DNA from: Pirellulaceae bacterium
GTDB lineage: Bacteria; Planctomycetota; Planctomycetia; Pirellulales; Pirellulaceae
Length of the DNA: 7,087 nt
Reading direction: 5' to 3'
Assembly: GCA_020846515.1 (NCBI GenBank)
Contig: JADLDX010000348.1
Location: 1-7,087, forward strand
The first letter of the stretch is position 1. Each line of letters starts with the position of its first letter. Both the position numbers and the translations under genes were made by a program. Under the pieces are notes generated by a model that worked only from the letters and a program-made list of their open reading frames with translations, made no database searches and was not told where the DNA came from. Shown here piece by piece: positions 6,169 to 7,087 of the stretch.

Positions 6169-6195
6169 CAGCCGCAGGGCGTTAGCCCCGGTTTC
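6169..6195. repeat. Possible dispersed intergenic element with GGGC-GTTA-GCCC
   Basis: This segment contains a small GGGC (6177-6180) / GCCC (6185-6188) hairpin with a GTTA loop, flanked by CAGCCGCA and CCGGTTTC. From memory, closely similar strings (GCAGGGCGTTAGCCCC) recur between genes in planctomycete genomes, but only one copy is in this window, so repeat status cannot be shown here. 6196-6276 holds nothing else I recognise. Confidence 0.35.
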
Positions 6196-6276
6196 CCCTT
6201 CGCCCAGCATGAGCCGCACAGATCAAGCTCGCAGCAAGGTGCTTCATGCTTTGGTTAGCACGGGAGGCCCCCGCCC

Positions 6277-6297
6277 CGACTGAGCTGACGCCAGTCG
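6277..6297. repeat. 6-bp hairpin directly before hairpin copy 2
   Basis: CGACTG (6277-6282) and CAGTCG (6292-6297) form a perfect stem around a 9-nt loop and abut the ACCCTCCC element at 6298. It may be part of the same composite structure. Confidence 0.4.
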
Positions 6298-6326
6298 ACC
6301 CTCCCACTGCAGCGCAGCGGGAGGGT
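6298..6326. repeat. ACCCTCCC/GGGAGGGT hairpin, copy 2
   Basis: ACCCTCCC (6298-6305) pairs with GGGAGGGT (6319-6326) around ACTGCAGCGCAGC. The arms are identical to copy 1 and the loop shares GCAGCGC, so the two are copies of one element and not independent terminators. Confidence 0.75.
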
Positions 6327-6364
6327 TAGTTCCGCTGCTGCGCAGCTGGAAAACTAACCCTCCC
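6319..6364 (-). terminator. 13-bp inverted repeat ending at hairpin half-copy 3, beside the helicase stop
   Basis: GGGAGGGTTAGTT (6319-6331) is perfectly complementary to AACTAACCCTCCC (6352-6364), with an inner GCTG/CAGC pair (6334-6337 with 6343-6346). The right arm is a third copy of the left half of the ACCCTCCC element; AAGTGCAGC follows it, and the helicase stop codon begins at once (complement of 6374-6376). The same bases 6319-6326 can pair either with 6298-6305 or with 6357-6364. A terminator role for the minus-strand helicase gene is plausible from position. Confidence 0.6.
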
Positions 6365-6373
6365 AAGTGCAGC

Positions 6374-7087
6374 TTAGGAAAACAGTGGGGCGCCGGGGGC
6401 TAGTACGGTGATCTGATGCTCTTCGAGTTTATCAAGCACATGGCGGAATAGGGGTTGGTTTCCAAAGCAGGCGTAGTGACCCATTAACCAGCTGAAGCTG
6501 AAAAGTGGTTGGGCGATGATCTCGCCAGCGTCGGTCACGATGGGCTCCTGGGAAATCTCGAATCTCTGCCACAGATCTTCCAGCCAGGCGCGATGCTCTA
6601 GTCCGATCTGATCAAGCACGGCCAGCAGATCGTCTTGCAGGCTGGTCTGCCGGTCGATCGTGGGAGCCGTTGTCAAATAGTCCAGGCACTGTTCCATCAC
6701 CGAAGACAATCGCTCCACTTCAGGTTCCGGTACGTGGCGGGAAAAGAGCTTCAAGATCGAACGCGCGCGAGTCATGGCCACATACAACGAGTTGGCTAAG
6801 ATGCCCGTGCCCTCGGCGCGAAACTGATCGACACCCGCGACGATGACAATCTCTGAGTCGTAGCCTTTGAACGAATGGGCGGTCGTGGCCAGCAGCATAT
6901 GGCTGTGGCGTTTAAAAGGTCGATTGGTTTGGATCGATAGTTCGATACCCAGATCGGCCAGCACAGGCTGAGTCTTATCGATCAGCCACTTTTGCAAATT
7001 CTTGCCGTTATACAAAATGCAGATGTCCTCTGGTTGAACCTGCTGGTGCACGATCAGCTGACGACAGGTTTCGCCGATGGCGGTAAA
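6374..7087 (-). CDS. UvrD-like superfamily 1 DNA helicase, C-terminal part, 5' end outside the window
   Basis: The frame is open from the window edge to TAA at 6376-6374, giving 237 codons. The upstream residues FTAIGETCRQLIV and then QPEDICILYN read as helicase sequence, so the GTG at 7051 is internal and not a start. TTAHSFKGYDSEIVIVAG (about 6833-6886) matches the UvrD_C_2 helicase motif before motif VI, and LYVAMTRARS (6758-6787) is motif VI with its Arg finger region. These helicases translocate on single-stranded DNA using ATP; the N-terminal Walker motifs, and any nuclease or NERD-like domain, would lie outside the window. Two oddities: the usual KGLEF is KGYDS, and about 127 residues follow motif VI with no domain I recognise, ending FSWLMGHYACFGNQPLF and a Leu-rich helix. 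Family is firm; subfamily and pathway are not. Confidence 0.88.
   Translation of the reverse strand, partial: FTAIGETCRQLIVHQQVQPEDICILYNGKNLQKWLIDKTQPVLADLGIELSIQTNRPFKRHSHMLLATTAHSFKGYDSEIVIVAGVDQFRAEGTGILANSLYVAMTRARSILKLFSRHVPEPEVERLSSVMEQCLDYLTTAPTIDRQTSLQDDLLAVLDQIGLEHRAWLEDLWQRFEISQEPIVTDAGEIIAQPLFSFSWLMGHYACFGNQPLFRHVLDKLEEHQITVLAPGAPLFS

Noticed and set aside
7049..7051. GTG as the start of the helicase-like protein
   Set aside because: The frame continues open with helicase-like residues to the window edge, and the N-terminal ATPase motifs are missing, so the gene is 5'-truncated.

Overview
The window looks like chromosomal DNA of a planctomycete, most likely of the Pirellulales. 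This is an inference from three things: a small basic protein starting MTITRVGTT with a Lys/Ala-rich tail, GC-rich intergenic hairpins built on ACCCTCCC/GGGAGGGT, and the company of a tandem-ACT protein, an ImuB and an exported M3 peptidase. No search was run. No rRNA, tRNA, CRISPR array, transposase or integrase is visible.

Layout. 1-971 (minus): a two-gene unit, a tandem-ACT-domain protein followed 11 bp later by a YaiI/YqxD-family (DUF188) protein whose 3' end runs off the window. 972-1145: short divergent spacer with a perfect 8-bp hairpin. 1146-3047 (plus): a full-length, enlarged ImuB, the polymerase-like mutagenesis protein, with a visible beta-clamp motif but no imuA or dnaE2 beside it. 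3048-3268: convergent spacer with several hairpins and a degenerate 13-bp tandem repeat. 3269-3550 (minus): a 93-residue Lys/Ala-rich basic protein with a good ribosome binding site. 3551-3969: 419-bp divergent spacer with a possible promoter for the basic protein and a small inverted repeat. 3970-6111 (plus): an exported Dcp-type M3 zinc metallopeptidase. 6112-6373: convergent spacer packed with related hairpin repeats. 6374-7087 (minus): the C-terminal part of a UvrD-like superfamily 1 helicase whose start lies beyond the window.

The genes do not form one pathway. ImuB (translesion synthesis) and the helicase (DNA repair or processing) both act on DNA but are separated by unrelated genes on opposite strands, so no joint operon is implied. 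The only plausible co-transcribed pair is ACT-yaiI. I see no convincing new multi-gene system. The best leads are the orphan, insertion-bearing ImuB, the intergenic repeat families (13-bp tandem repeat and ACCCTCCC hairpins), and the atypical motif and long tail of the helicase.
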